From: Streptomyces cylindrosporus
Lineage (GTDB): Bacteria; Actinomycetota; Actinomycetes; Streptomycetales; Streptomycetaceae
DNA: 64,000 nt
Assembly: GCF_022698165.1 (NCBI RefSeq)
Contig: NZ_JALDAY010000024.1
Span: 27,434 to 91,433 of the forward strand
Reading direction: 5' to 3'
In this document: piece by piece, positions 22,507 through 30,831 of the stretch
Layout of the letters: every line of letters starts with the position of its first letter
Position numbering within the stretch: the first letter of the stretch is position 1
The notes under the pieces: generated by a model
Told to the model about the DNA's origin: nothing
Seen by the model: only the letters and a program-made list of their open reading frames with translations
Databases searched by the model: none
Program-made: the position numbers and the translations under genes

Positions 22507-23058
22507 CTAAGATGTCCGGTTTCCCGGGGTGAAAAGGCCGTGCTTCAGTGCCACCTGGGCGGCTGCGGCGCGACGCTCATCGCGCGGCAGACAGGCGACA
22601 CCGAGGCGCCGGTAGACCCGCGAGAGGGTCGATCCGACCGTGCCGACGTCCAATCCCAGCCGGGCGCCAACCGCGGCCAGAGAATCCCCGGACGCGGCCT
22701 CGCGCAGCACCTCTGTCTGCCGCGGCGACAGGGCGATCGGGCGGGCGGCGGCCACGCCGATCCGGGTCGGCTTGGGTTCGGGTTTCTGCCACTGCGGTGA
22801 CAGCAGCATGCCCACCGGGATCTGCAGGGCCGTGCAGGCCTGCACGAAGCAGCGCATGGACGCATCGCCTCGCTCCAGGCGGCGGATGGTGTTCAGGCCG
22901 ACGCCGGCTGTCCGGGCGAGTTGGGTCTGTGACCAGCCGCGGGCCTCACGTTCGGCGCGCACACGGTCGCCGATGTCGGCAAGGGCGTCGTCCCAGTCCA
23001 GGGACGGTACGGGCCCGCCACCCGGCGGTTGCGGGCCCACCAGGACGGGCGCGGTCAC
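22507..23058 (-). CDS. Fused XRE-LuxR transcriptional regulator
   Basis: 183 residues from a GTG overlapping the upstream TGA. Residues about 28-88 are a Cro/C1-type HTH (VRAEREARGWSQTQLARTAG, LNTIRRLERGDASMRCF). Residues about 115-165 are a LuxR/GerE-type HTH (LSPRQTEVLREAASGDSLAA, VGSTLSRVYRRLGV). Two different DNA-binding domains with no obvious sensor domain between them make a compact, unusual regulator. It ends its operon, 45 bases from the tnpB element. Confidence 0.85.
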   Translation of the reverse strand: MTAPVLVGPQPPGGGPVPSLDWDDALADIGDRVRAEREARGWSQTQLARTAGVGLNTIRRLERGDASMRCFVQACTALQIPVGMLLSPQWQKPEPKPTRIGVAAARPIALSPRQTEVLREAASGDSLAAVGARLGLDVGTVGSTLSRVYRRLGVACLPRDERRAAAAQVALKHGLFTPGNRTS

Positions 23059-23399
23059 GTGTCCAGCTCCTCGATCCCCGCGTCCGCGTTGGTCCACTTC
23101 CGGCCCTCGGTGGTCTCGTGCACCGTGTGCTTGCCGCGCACGGTGCACCGCTCGACCGGCGCCGCCAGGTCGTCCAGCGGCAGCAGACCGGCATGACATC
23201 CCTCCGGCTCGGGCTGCTGCAGCGGGATGACGGCGCTCTTGTAGGCGGAGATGAGGCGCTCGATGGCGTCAGCGTGCTCCAGTGCCTCGGTGGTGTGGCC
23301 GGTCTTCGCGAACCGGTAGGCGTAGGCGGCCTGCTGGGCGAGTCCGGCCAGGATCAGGTGCGGCTTGTTGTCGGTGGTGGTCTCGGGTGTGAGCGTCAT
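23055..23399 (-). CDS. Hypothetical protein (114 aa)
   Basis: Starts MTLTPETTTDNKPHLILAGL. Helical N-terminal half (AYAYRFAKTGHTTEALEHAD, AIERLISAYKSAV), then a short Cys-containing tail. Coupled to the XRE-LuxR gene. No family known. Confidence 0.72.
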   Translation of the reverse strand: MTLTPETTTDNKPHLILAGLAQQAAYAYRFAKTGHTTEALEHADAIERLISAYKSAVIPLQQPEPEGCHAGLLPLDDLAAPVERCTVRGKHTVHETTEGRKWTNADAGIEELDT

Positions 23400-23413
23400 G
23401 CGAGTTCGTCTCC

Positions 23414-23974
23414 TCAGGCGGGTAGCGGCAGCAGGTGGATGCGGATCGCCTGCTCGTCGCCCTCGCAGGCGTCCCAGTTCGCGGTCCACGGGATGTCGTC
23501 GTCCTCCGGACCCCACTCGAAGACCGCCCACCGCAGCTCCAACTGGTCCAGGTCGACGTAGTCGAGGTCCCAGCCGGTCTGCGTCAGGTAGGAGGTGACC
23601 GCGGTACGTGCCGCGGCCGGGTCTGCGGTGAGGGCGATGACGTGCTCGGCGCCGGTCGGCTCGGACTGCAGCAGGCACACCGGGACACCCGCCCACTCCC
23701 CACCCATCTGCTCCACGGTCGGCGTGAAGCGGCCCATCGGCAGCACGGGCACCGGGAGGATCTCGTCGAGGTAGGTGAGGCCCTCGTAGTCGGGCGGGAC
23801 GTGCAGGGAGTGCCGGGTCCCGTCGAGGCGCAGCTTCACGCAGGCGCCCTGGTCGGGGATCAGGGCGGTGATGGTGCCGGGGTGTCGGGGCGGGTTGGGG
23901 GTGTTGAGGTCGCGGTAGTAGGTGAACTCGATGCGGCGGCCGACGACCGCCTGCTCCGTCACGGTGCTGCTCAT
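23414..23974 (-). CDS. Hypothetical protein (186 aa)
   Basis: N-terminal SH3-like beta barrel appearance (GTITALIPDQGACVKLRLDG, RHSLHVPPDYEGLTYLDEIL) and an alpha/beta C-terminal part (TAVTSYLTQTGWDLDYVDLD). ATG with AAGGAGACC upstream. Coupled to the upstream gene. Function unknown. Confidence 0.75.
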   Translation of the reverse strand: MSSTVTEQAVVGRRIEFTYYRDLNTPNPPRHPGTITALIPDQGACVKLRLDGTRHSLHVPPDYEGLTYLDEILPVPVLPMGRFTPTVEQMGGEWAGVPVCLLQSEPTGAEHVIALTADPAAARTAVTSYLTQTGWDLDYVDLDQLELRWAVFEWGPEDDDIPWTANWDACEGDEQAIRIHLLPLPA

Positions 23975-24447
23975 CGGCTGGTGGTCTCCTTCGGGTTGGT
24001 GGTGCGGCGCTTACGGGTGTGCGGTAGGCGGCCGCCCGGACTGGACGGCACCGGACCGGCGGAGGATGAGACGGGAAGGCCCTGGACGGGCGGAGAAGGC
24101 GCGGGAACGTCGTCCGAGTGCCAGACCTCGACCCACACCCCCGACAGCCGCCAGCACGCCGCCGTACGGCCCGGCTGCGACACGTCCAGGAACGGCAGCA
24201 GATGCCCGCTGTTCGGGCCGATCCGCTGCGCCAGAAACAGTTCCTGATGGTTCATGAACGCGCGCAACGCCTCGGCGGCGTCCCGGCCCCGGATCCGCGC
24301 GGACACATGCACTGTGCCGTCGTCCAGGCGGGCCGTCTGCCAGCCGCCGAGGAACGCGTGCCGGCCTTTCACGCGGCTGTACTGCCAGTGCTTGAGCGTC
24401 GCGTACTTCGTGGCGATGACGTCGGGATGCAGGCGGGAGATGGTCAT
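23971..24447 (-). CDS. Hypothetical protein (158 aa) with basic tail
   Basis: MTISRLHPDVIATKYATL opens a compact domain (GRHAFLGGWQTARLDD, AEALRAFMNHQELFLA). The last 50 residues are low-complexity and basic (GRLPHTRKRRTTNPK). The longer arginine-rich reading of this frame is rejected because the ATG overlaps the upstream stop. No family known. Confidence 0.75.
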   Translation of the reverse strand: MTISRLHPDVIATKYATLKHWQYSRVKGRHAFLGGWQTARLDDGTVHVSARIRGRDAAEALRAFMNHQELFLAQRIGPNSGHLLPFLDVSQPGRTAACWRLSGVWVEVWHSDDVPAPSPPVQGLPVSSSAGPVPSSPGGRLPHTRKRRTTNPKETTSR

Positions 24448-25310
24448 CGGGCGTACTCCTCGGAGCCGTGCGTGACGTGCCCGGTACCGCCGCAGGCCCC
24501 GCAGGCGGCGACCTGGGTTGACTCCACGACGCTGGTCCAGAACGCGGCCTGCTCCTCCCACACCGTCAGGGCCTGCTCGTACGTGACGGCGGCGACGTTG
24601 TCGGGGATCGGAAGGTTCACCGTCCGGTACACCGTCTGAGGCACGTTCCGGCCCGACTTCAGCTTCTTCCCGCCGCGGCCGATGTTGGCCTGCCACACGG
24701 TCTGCGGCGGATCGAAGGGGATGTTCAGGGCGACGTACACGCCGACCCGGCCCTGGTAGTTGTGGAACACGTGCTGCACCCTCGGCATCGCCTTGAACAC
24801 GTCCATCAGGTGCTCGGCGAAACCGGGGATGTGGCCGGGGAAGAGGTGCTTGTACTCGGGCCGCTCGGTCAGGGCGTGCGGCAGGCGGGCGACCCACTGC
24901 GGCTCGTCCGGGCCGGGTGGCTGCCGACCCTCCAGGACCATCACGGGCTCGTCGTAGACGTACTCCACGGGCGGCAGGTCCTCGCGTACGGCCTTGTAGA
25001 GCTGCCACATGTTGTCGTCGTACTCGCGGCGCTCGTTCCACTCCGCCACGGTCAGCGTGGCCGGGTACTTCACGGACTCCGTGTCCGCGTCGGTCAGCCG
25101 GTAATCGGTGGTCTTCTGGCGGGGCTTCGTGGCCACCTTCAGCTCAGCGGCCTCCCCGGCGGCGGCCCACCAGTCGCTGTGGAGCTTCTCCATCGGCTGC
25201 CCGTCCGCGAACGCACCGGCCACGGACTCGTGCCGGAAGTCGTCGGCGTCGGGCTTGGGGAGGTGGTAGAGCCAGCGGCCGTCGGGGTGCTTGAGGGCGT
25301 ACACGGTCAC
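24444..25310 (-). CDS. Hypothetical protein (288 aa) with C-terminal zinc knuckle
   Basis: Starts MTVYALKHPDGRWLYHLPK. Mixed alpha/beta with a conserved-looking middle (RVQHVFHNYQGRVGVYVALN, QTVWQANIGRGGKKLKSGRN) and a final CGACGGTGHV that resembles a DnaJ-type zinc repeat. It is the largest gene between the regulon promoter at 25.7 kb and the tnpB element. Function unknown. Confidence 0.78.
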   Translation of the reverse strand: MTVYALKHPDGRWLYHLPKPDADDFRHESVAGAFADGQPMEKLHSDWWAAAGEAAELKVATKPRQKTTDYRLTDADTESVKYPATLTVAEWNERREYDDNMWQLYKAVREDLPPVEYVYDEPVMVLEGRQPPGPDEPQWVARLPHALTERPEYKHLFPGHIPGFAEHLMDVFKAMPRVQHVFHNYQGRVGVYVALNIPFDPPQTVWQANIGRGGKKLKSGRNVPQTVYRTVNLPIPDNVAAVTYEQALTVWEEQAAFWTSVVESTQVAACGACGGTGHVTHGSEEYAR

Positions 25311-25430
25311 GAGTTGGTGCCTTCCGATCGGGTGGTGGTGAAGGGGTGGGCCGCGCGGCCCCGAGGGGGGCGGGGCTCGCGCGGCCCGGTGGCCTCCCCG
25401 AGGGGGGGCGTGGGAGGCCGGGAGGGTGGT

Positions 25431-25547
25431 CTACAGGCCGTACGCGTCGGACGGGTCGTCGACGGGGCCTTCACGGGTGGCGCAGCCTTCGTAGTGGCGG
25501 CCGGCCGTCTGCTCTTCGGGTGTGGCGCCGCAGTCGCAGCCGTTCAT
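25431..25547 (-). CDS. 38-residue Cys-rich peptide under promoter copy C
   Basis: Reads MNGCDCGATPEEQTAGRHYE, then GCATREGPVDDPSDAYGL; GGGGGACT precedes the ATG. C-x-C plus a later H and C could hold zinc. It is the first gene downstream of promoter copy C and probably heads the transcript that continues through 22507. Confidence 0.65.
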   Translation of the reverse strand: MNGCDCGATPEEQTAGRHYEGCATREGPVDDPSDAYGL

Positions 25548-25666
25548 GGAGTCCCCCGGTGGTTCGTGTAGGGCCCGGCCTGGGCGGGTTGGACCTTGCT
25601 GCGGAGCCCTTGTGCTCCGGAGGTGACCGCCCTGGGCCGGGGGTTGGGGTGTGGTGCGGTATGGCC

Positions 25667-25696
25667 ACTCTAACCCATATCCCATTGCTAAGCCAT
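25667..25696 (-). promoter_or_regulatory. Promoter/operator copy C
   Basis: On the minus strand TGGCTT (25690-25695), 17 bases (AGCAATGGGATATGGGT) and TAGAGT (25667-25672). It matches copy B almost base for base. It drives the operon from 25547 leftward. Confidence 0.85.
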
Positions 25697-25767
25697 AGGT
25701 TGCACGTGATTCCCGGCACGCGAAAGGGGCCCGACCGAAGCCAGACCCCTCCCCGCACGCCGTACAG

Positions 25768-26553
25768 TCAGCTGACCTGCTCCAGATCCAGGAACCCCGG
25801 CGTCGAATCGCTCCACACCGTCCGCGAGTTCCGAGACGGCTTCTTCTTCGGCTTCCGGATCGGCCCACCGAACTGCTTGTACGTACGCCCCCGGCAGATC
25901 TCGCTGATCGTGCCCGCGTTGGTCCCGTACGACATCGCCAGCTCCAGGTACGTCGCCCCGTCGGCAGCGCGCTCCCGAATCGCCACCACCACGTCCTCCG
26001 GCATCTTCCGCACCCCGGTCAGTTCAGGGAACTCCCGCCCACTGCGCTGGTACTGCTTGCGGAGCTTGTTGATCCAGTTCTCCGCCGTGTTCTGCGTCCA
26101 CTTACGCAGCGCGTCGATGTCCCGCGTCGACATGCCCATCGCCACGCAGTGCTGCACCGCGGTCAGGAACTCGGCGTCCGTAACCGTATCCAGAGGCAGG
26201 CCGCGCACGAACCGCTGCACCGCCACCTCATCGACATAGTCCTCGCCGAGGTCCTCCACGCCGTCCGGCGCCAGGTCACGCACCGAACGGTCCTCGGACC
26301 ACGACGGCACCGTCAAAGCCCCGTGCTCGTTGAAGTCCAGCCAGCCCAGCGCTTTCCCCACCGGCTGCTCCGGATCCACCAGCCCGGCCAGGACCACGAT
26401 GAGCGCGTCCTTCTGCCTCTGGTCCAGGCCCTCCAAAACCTGCGCCACGTCCTGAGGCCCTCCGTCGCCGTGGACGAGGACGGCCAGGTTCGCGGCCACC
26501 GGCAGCATCTCCTCGGCCAGGTCCCCGCGCTGGCGGGCAGTCAGCGCGCTCAT
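25768..26553 (-). CDS. Putative DNA-binding protein next to whiB (261 aa)
   Basis: ATG overlapping the WhiB gene's TGA. The first 100 residues are helical, and the middle has MSTRDIDALRKWTQNTAENW. Residues about 195-235 form an HTH (AADGATYLELAMSYGTNAGT, ISEICRGRTYKQFGG), like the intron/homing-associated NUMOD-type HTH that follows HNH domains. The C-terminus is basic (RKPKKKPSRNSR). Likely a sequence-specific DNA-binding protein; partner or target unknown. Confidence 0.72.
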   Translation of the reverse strand: MSALTARQRGDLAEEMLPVAANLAVLVHGDGGPQDVAQVLEGLDQRQKDALIVVLAGLVDPEQPVGKALGWLDFNEHGALTVPSWSEDRSVRDLAPDGVEDLGEDYVDEVAVQRFVRGLPLDTVTDAEFLTAVQHCVAMGMSTRDIDALRKWTQNTAENWINKLRKQYQRSGREFPELTGVRKMPEDVVVAIRERAADGATYLELAMSYGTNAGTISEICRGRTYKQFGGPIRKPKKKPSRNSRTVWSDSTPGFLDLEQVS

Positions 26554-27017
26554 GCCGCCTTCACCCCCTGCTCGGCCAGGCGCTCCCGGACGCGCCTGAC
26601 GGTCTGCACGTTCGTCCCCAGCTCGTCCGCGAGATCCCACTCGCCCAGACCAGCCGCATCCAGGGTCCGGAACTCGTCCAGCCGGTTCAGGAGGATGTTG
26701 TCCGCCGCCGACAGCCCGTCCAGTCGGCCGCGCCGCTTCGTCAGCCCGCGCAGGTTGAAGCGTTCCTCCTCCGACAGGCCGCCCCACACCCCGGCGGGCT
26801 GCCTGGTCTCCACCGCCCAGTCCAGGCAGCGGGGCTTAACCGGGCACCGGTTGCAGATGCTCTTGGCCTGCTCGGTCTGGACGGTGATGGCCGCGCCGTG
26901 GCCCTCGGGGAAGAAGAGGTTCGGGTCGACCTGGCGGCACAGGCCGCGGATCATCCAGTCGTCGGTGGGCGCGGCGGGCCTCGTGGCGCGGCCGGTCGTG
27001 GTGGTGGCGGTGGTCAT
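26550..27017 (-). CDS. WhiB-family iron-sulfur regulator
   Basis: 155 residues. The WhiB signature is complete: GLCRQVDPNLFFPEG with the first Cys, CNRCPVKPRC with the other three Cys of the 4Fe-4S cluster, and the turn GVWGGLSEEERF. An extended C-terminus adds an HTH-like segment (DLADELGTNVQTVRRVRERL). Phage WhiB proteins (for example from mycobacteriophage TM4) repress or mimic host WhiB factors and can affect septation and superinfection. Co-transcribed with a DNA-binding protein and a RuvC-like gene. Confidence 0.92.
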   Translation of the reverse strand: MTTATTTTGRATRPAAPTDDWMIRGLCRQVDPNLFFPEGHGAAITVQTEQAKSICNRCPVKPRCLDWAVETRQPAGVWGGLSEEERFNLRGLTKRRGRLDGLSAADNILLNRLDEFRTLDAAGLGEWDLADELGTNVQTVRRVRERLAEQGVKAA

Positions 27018-27610
27018 CGGGTGGCTCCGGGAAGGGTCGGCCAGACCGCCTTGTCGAGGGCGGCCCGGTGTGTCTTGGGCAGGGTGGCGATCGGCGCGCC
27101 GAGCCAGTCGCGGCCGGCGGCCATGAGGACGACGGCGTCGGCCGCGTTGTCGTCGCCGTCCGTGGTCCAGTCAGGGAAGCGGCGGGCGACGGCGTCGATG
27201 ACGGCACCCTTGGGGACCTGACCCTTGCCGGTGGCGTAGAGCATGCGCCCCGACGGGCTCATCAGGGCGGTGGGGATCTCGGCGCTGTCGAGGTAGCTGT
27301 AGATCTCCCACCAGAGCCAGCCGCGTTCGTGTCCGGCTCCGCCCAGGGATCGCAGGGACGGGGATTCGAGGACGACGAGGTTGGGCCTGCCGATGTTGTT
27401 GATGATTCCGGCCCGGACGGTGCGTAGGACGGCGAGGCGTTCTAGGTGGGGCAGTTTGCTGAGGGGGTTCTTCTTGTCGGTGTAGCCGACGACGCGGGTC
27501 CAGCCGTTGCTGGAGGCGAGCCCGGTGGCGGACAGGCTGGTGTCGAGGCCTATGACGACGGGGTGTCCGAGGCCGGATCGGGTGGTCGGGTCGGGGGCGG
27601 TGAGGGTCAC
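27014..27610 (-). CDS. RuvC-like Holliday-junction resolvase
   Basis: 198 residues, GTG start. RNase-H-fold motifs are in order: VVIGLDTSLSATG (first Asp), LVVLESPSLRS (Glu) and DGDDNAADAVVLMA (final Asp pair). This matches the phage RuvC-like crossover endodeoxyribonucleases that resolve recombination intermediates before packaging. It overlaps the WhiB gene by four bases. Confidence 0.85.
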   Translation of the reverse strand: MTLTAPDPTTRSGLGHPVVIGLDTSLSATGLASSNGWTRVVGYTDKKNPLSKLPHLERLAVLRTVRAGIINNIGRPNLVVLESPSLRSLGGAGHERGWLWWEIYSYLDSAEIPTALMSPSGRMLYATGKGQVPKGAVIDAVARRFPDWTTDGDDNAADAVVLMAAGRDWLGAPIATLPKTHRAALDKAVWPTLPGATR

Positions 27611-27629
27611 GGTGGTGGGTTCTCCTGGG

Positions 27630-28121
27630 TTAGGCGGCGCGGGTGTGGGTGGCTTGGGTGCGGAGGCGCTGGCATTCGGCGAGCCGGGTTTCGATCTTGT
27701 TGCGGTAGATCTCGGCGCGCTGGCGCCAGTTCGGGTCGCTGAAGGTCCTGGCCTCGGCGAGTTGGCGGCTGACCTTGCCGTGGAGGGTCTTCAGGGCCCA
27801 GTGCCAGCGGGTGAGGTTGTCGGGGTGGCGCAGGGCGAGCTTGTCGGGGATGCCGATGGTGTTCTTGGCGTCGGCGTCGACGAGCGCGGCGAACTGAGCG
27901 GCGTCGAGGGTGCGGATGCGGGTGACGTTCGCCGGGTCCGGCCGCTCGTAGGCGGGCAGGTTCTGGTCGGTGTTGCGGCTGAGGTGCCATTGGCCGCAGA
28001 CGCACTGGTAGGGGTAGAGGGCGGTGCCGTAGCGGATGCCGTCTTCGACGCGTCGTAGTTCGGCTTCGTCGCGGGTGGTGTAGGCCTGCTTGTGGGGTGT
28101 GGTGCAGGGCCGGCGTATCAC
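27630..28121 (-). CDS. Hypothetical protein (163 aa) with small zinc motif
   Basis: GTG start overlapping the upstream TGA. QAYTTRDEAELRRVEDG leads to YPYQCVCGQWHLSR, the C-x-C-x3-H pattern seen in many short actinophage proteins. The rest is a long helix (LHGKVSRQLAEARTF, RAEIYRNKIETRLAE). Possibly nucleic-acid associated; unproven. Confidence 0.75.
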   Translation of the reverse strand: MIRRPCTTPHKQAYTTRDEAELRRVEDGIRYGTALYPYQCVCGQWHLSRNTDQNLPAYERPDPANVTRIRTLDAAQFAALVDADAKNTIGIPDKLALRHPDNLTRWHWALKTLHGKVSRQLAEARTFSDPNWRQRAEIYRNKIETRLAECQRLRTQATHTRAA

Positions 28122-28492
28122 CGGTCGTCTCCTTCCTCGGGGTCGTCGGTGCGGGTTTGGGTGACGGCGATGGTGATGGGGACGGCGCCGTCGGCGTCCG
28201 CGCGGCAGAACACCCACTGCTGGATGTCGGGGTCGATGTGGGCGTGTTCGTGGTGCGCCATGTCGACGTACCGGCCGTCGGGCAGGAGGACGTTGCACTC
28301 CACGGCGAACGGGGTCTTCGGGAGGTGGCCGATGCGGAGGAGGTCGCCGTTCCAGACGCGGAGGCCGGGGTGCTTGGTCACCGCGCGGCCGAGCTGGTTG
28401 TCGCCGGTCTGGGCGGCGTTGAGAGCGTCGACGTTGGCCTGGTGGAGGGCGGCGGCGAGGGCGGCGACGTAGCCCGGGGTGTGCTCAGGCAT
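28118..28492 (-). CDS. Hypothetical protein (124 aa)
   Basis: Starts MPEHTPGYVAALAAALHQAN. A helical N-terminus is followed by strands and HHEHAHIDPDIQQWVFC, a His-rich stretch that could bind metal. Overlaps both neighbours. No family recognised. Confidence 0.72.
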   Translation of the reverse strand: MPEHTPGYVAALAAALHQANVDALNAAQTGDNQLGRAVTKHPGLRVWNGDLLRIGHLPKTPFAVECNVLLPDGRYVDMAHHEHAHIDPDIQQWVFCRADADGAVPITIAVTQTRTDDPEEGDDR

Positions 28493-28796
28493 GCGGGAAC
28501 CCCCAGGGCTCGTCCCCGATGCCGAGGGCGAAGGCGACTTTCTGGGCGGCTTTGACGTCGTGGCAGGGCCAGGTGTCGCCGTCGCGCTCGCAGGTCTTTC
28601 CGGCCTCGTCGGGTGCGTGGAGCATGGCGGTGTCGGCGAACCAGAGGCAGAGCTCGCCGTTGACGAAGCCGTCTTGGCGGCGCAGGTGTTCGGCGGCGGC
28701 GCGGAGTTGGTCGCGGGGGCTGGTGGGGCCGATGTCGGCGGCCGGCGCGGCGAACGCGGCTTCCAGAATGTCGATGGGCTCAGGCATCGCGCTCAT
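28485..28796 (-). CDS. Hypothetical protein (103 aa)
   Basis: Two possible starts (MSAMPEP at 28796, MPEP at 28787); both overlap the end of the upstream gene. Contains DILEAAFAAPAADIGPTSPR and KTCERDGDTWPCHDVKAAQK. A helical small phage protein of unknown function. Confidence 0.7.
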   Translation of the reverse strand: MSAMPEPIDILEAAFAAPAADIGPTSPRDQLRAAAEHLRRQDGFVNGELCLWFADTAMLHAPDEAGKTCERDGDTWPCHDVKAAQKVAFALGIGDEPWGFPHA

Positions 28797-29271
28797 CTGC
28801 CTCGGTGACGTCCATGCCGATGCCGTACGCCCACCCATCTGGGTCTTCGCCGTTCAGGACGTCCCCAAGTTCGTTGGCACAGTCAGCGAGCTGATCGGAG
28901 CGTCCGTGCTGCTTGTCCGCCATGCCGGGCGTCTCGTCCATGACCTTGGACTGGGCGAATAGCGCGTGTTCTTCGCTGGCCTGCTTCCAGCCGCCGACCA
29001 GTTTCCTCGCGTTGACGGCGATGTTTTCGAGCTCGGTGACGCGGGCGAGGAGGTAGGTGATGTCCTGGTGGGCGTGCTGTACCAGCGCCTCGTCGGCTTC
29101 GGCCTGCTCTCCTTCGCCGAAGTTGAAGTCGCCGACACCGCGGAGGTATTCGCCGGAGACGTTGGCGTAGAACTGCGGGCCGTACTCCTCGTACCGCTGC
29201 CAGGGTCCTTCGGTGGCGGCCTGGGCGCGGGCGCGGATGGCTGCGATGCGGGCTTCGGGTGTGTCGGTCAC
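28780..29271 (-). CDS. Ea22-like hypothetical protein (163 aa)
   Basis: GTG overlapping the preceding TGA. The opening EARIAAIRARAQAATEGPW, with a later ADEALVQHAHQDITYLLARV, is the arrangement seen in Ead/Ea22-type phage proteins. The C-terminus is acidic. Function of that family is unknown. Confidence 0.7.
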   Translation of the reverse strand: MTDTPEARIAAIRARAQAATEGPWQRYEEYGPQFYANVSGEYLRGVGDFNFGEGEQAEADEALVQHAHQDITYLLARVTELENIAVNARKLVGGWKQASEEHALFAQSKVMDETPGMADKQHGRSDQLADCANELGDVLNGEDPDGWAYGIGMDVTEADERDA

Positions 29272-30026
29272 GGCTCCGGGTGCTCCTTCGGCTCTTCGCC
29301 GTCTGCTGCGGCGGCGCGCTGGGCGAGGCCTTCGGCGATGGCGTCGAGGGACATGGGGTGGGTTTCGTCGGTGGCGTTGCTGGAGTGGGCGAGGGTGTCG
29401 GCGAGGGCCCGCTCGCGCTGCTCGGGCAGGGGGACGGGGATGGTCTGGGTGATGTCGCCGCCGAGGTTGTCGGGGCGGGCCCAGGTCGGGGTCTGGAGGA
29501 GGCCCAACGCTTCGAGTTCGTCCGGGGTGAGCGGCTTCACCGTGCTGAGGTCGGCGTGCAGCTCGCTGCAGGCATCGGCGTGGAGGCGGGCCGCGCACGC
29601 CATCGACGGGGAGCCCAGCTCGTACTGGTGGGTGGCGCCCATGCGGCAGACGGCCTGCCAGGTCAGGGTGCGGGTGGTGAGGTTGTAGTGGAGGGTGGAT
29701 CCGTCACGGAGGCGCCGGGTGCAGGTGCCGTCGCGGTGGTCGCGCCAGTCGCGGATGTTCGCGGTGTAGATGTTGACGAGGCGGGCGGCGAAGGTGGCGT
29801 AGCCCTGGGTGTCGGTCATGAACGGCAGGTCGCGGACGGGGAGTTCGCGGCGGGGCTTGACCAGGGACAGCTTGGGCGCGCCGGGGGCGGCCTTGCGGGG
29901 GGTGCGCTTGCTGGCCGGGCGACGGGACGCGGCTGCGGTGGTCTTGCGGGCGGCGGCGGCCTTCTTCACCGGCGCCGGGGCTGCTTCGGCGGTGGTCTTC
30001 TTCGCGGTGCGGGTCCTGGCGGTCAT
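29268..30026 (-). CDS. Protein with histone-H1-like Lys/Ala/Arg tail (252 aa)
   Basis: The first 55 residues are almost only Ala, Lys, Arg, Thr and Pro (RTAKKTTAEAAPAPVKKAAA, RRPASKRTPRKAAPG), like the tails of H1-type or actinobacterial HU/Lsr2-associated proteins. The remaining 195 residues are a globular domain (YATFAARLVNIYTANIRDWR, YNLTTRTLTWQAVC, ELEALGLLQTPTWARPDN). A DNA-bound basic tail attached to an unknown domain is the inference. Confidence 0.72.
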   Translation of the reverse strand: MTARTRTAKKTTAEAAPAPVKKAAAARKTTAAASRRPASKRTPRKAAPGAPKLSLVKPRRELPVRDLPFMTDTQGYATFAARLVNIYTANIRDWRDHRDGTCTRRLRDGSTLHYNLTTRTLTWQAVCRMGATHQYELGSPSMACAARLHADACSELHADLSTVKPLTPDELEALGLLQTPTWARPDNLGGDITQTIPVPLPEQRERALADTLAHSSNATDETHPMSLDAIAEGLAQRAAAADGEEPKEHPEP

Positions 30027-30148
30027 GAGTGTGGTTCTCCGTCCTGCGGATCGGTGTGCTGTGCGGTGGTGCTCCGGTGCTGGTGGTGGATGATCAGGTA
30101 GGCGGCGATGAGGCCGAGGACGGCGGCTATGCCGTCGGGCCAGGCCAT
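30023..30148 (-). CDS. 41-residue single-pass membrane peptide
   Basis: Reads MAWPDGIAAVLGLIAAYLII then a polar His/Thr/Asp tail. One N-terminal membrane helix. It overlaps the genes on both sides (22 bases upstream, 4 bases downstream), typical of real short phage genes. Confidence 0.62.
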   Translation of the reverse strand: MAWPDGIAAVLGLIAAYLIIHHQHRSTTAQHTDPQDGEPHS

Positions 30149-30390
30149 GTCCGGTGCGTGGTGCGGCCGGTGAGCGCGTTCATGTGCTGCTGGACGCCCT
30201 GCACGTACGCGTTGTAGCCCTCCGCGTAGGCGAGGTTGGGGTGGAGCTCGGCGATCCAGCGGGCGCGGATGACCAACTGGTCGAGGGTGACGGTGGTCTC
30301 GTCGTCGTAGGCGTCGGCGCGGCCGGCCAAGCGCGCGAGTTCGTCGTCGGAGAAGCCGCTGCTGGCGGGGGCGATGGTCATGGTGGTCAT
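30127..30390 (-). CDS. Hypothetical protein (87 aa)
   Basis: Starts MTTMTIAPASSGFSDDELAR with AAAGGCC upstream. Helical with LDQLVIRARWIAELHPNLAY and AYVQGVQQHMNALTGRT. No family recognised. Confidence 0.7.
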   Translation of the reverse strand: MTTMTIAPASSGFSDDELARLAGRADAYDDETTVTLDQLVIRARWIAELHPNLAYAEGYNAYVQGVQQHMNALTGRTTHRTWPGPTA

Positions 30391-30405
30391 GGCTGGTGTG
30401 GCCTT

Positions 30406-30729
30406 TCAGGCGGCGTGGGGGCGGATAGCGTCGGCGCAGTCGGCGTCGAGCTGGTCGGTGTCGAGGGCGAGGGCCCAGGCGCGGATCGGGGTTCCGTGTC
30501 CGTGGTCGGTGTCGGTGGTGAGGGTCCACATCACGACGCCGGAGCCGTCCGGGGCGGGCTGGGAGGTGAAATGCCCGCCGAGGGCCATGAACCAGAGTTC
30601 GAGGTCCGGGAGTCCGTTGGTGAAGACGTCGGCGTGCCCGTCGCGGTCGGTGATGCGGGCGTGGGGGAGGCCGTTGTATTCGGCGGTGACTTCGGCCTGG
30701 ACGGCTGGGCTGGCGAGTTTGCGGGTCAT
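30406..30729 (-). CDS. Hypothetical protein (107 aa)
   Basis: Starts MTRKLASPAVQAEVTAEYNG with GGGGAGA upstream. Beta-rich: ADVFTNGLPDLELWFMALGG and GVVMWTLTTDTDHGHGT. Separate from its neighbours by short gaps but in the same minus transcript. Function unknown. Confidence 0.72.
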   Translation of the reverse strand: MTRKLASPAVQAEVTAEYNGLPHARITDRDGHADVFTNGLPDLELWFMALGGHFTSQPAPDGSGVVMWTLTTDTDHGHGTPIRAWALALDTDQLDADCADAIRPHAA

Positions 30730-30831
30730 GACGGAATCTCCCCTGCGGGCGGTGCGGGTGCGGTGGTGGTTGTGCTCCGGCCCGGCTCTGGGAGGCGGGG
30801 CTCGACCGGGGCCGGGCCGGAAGACGGTGGG

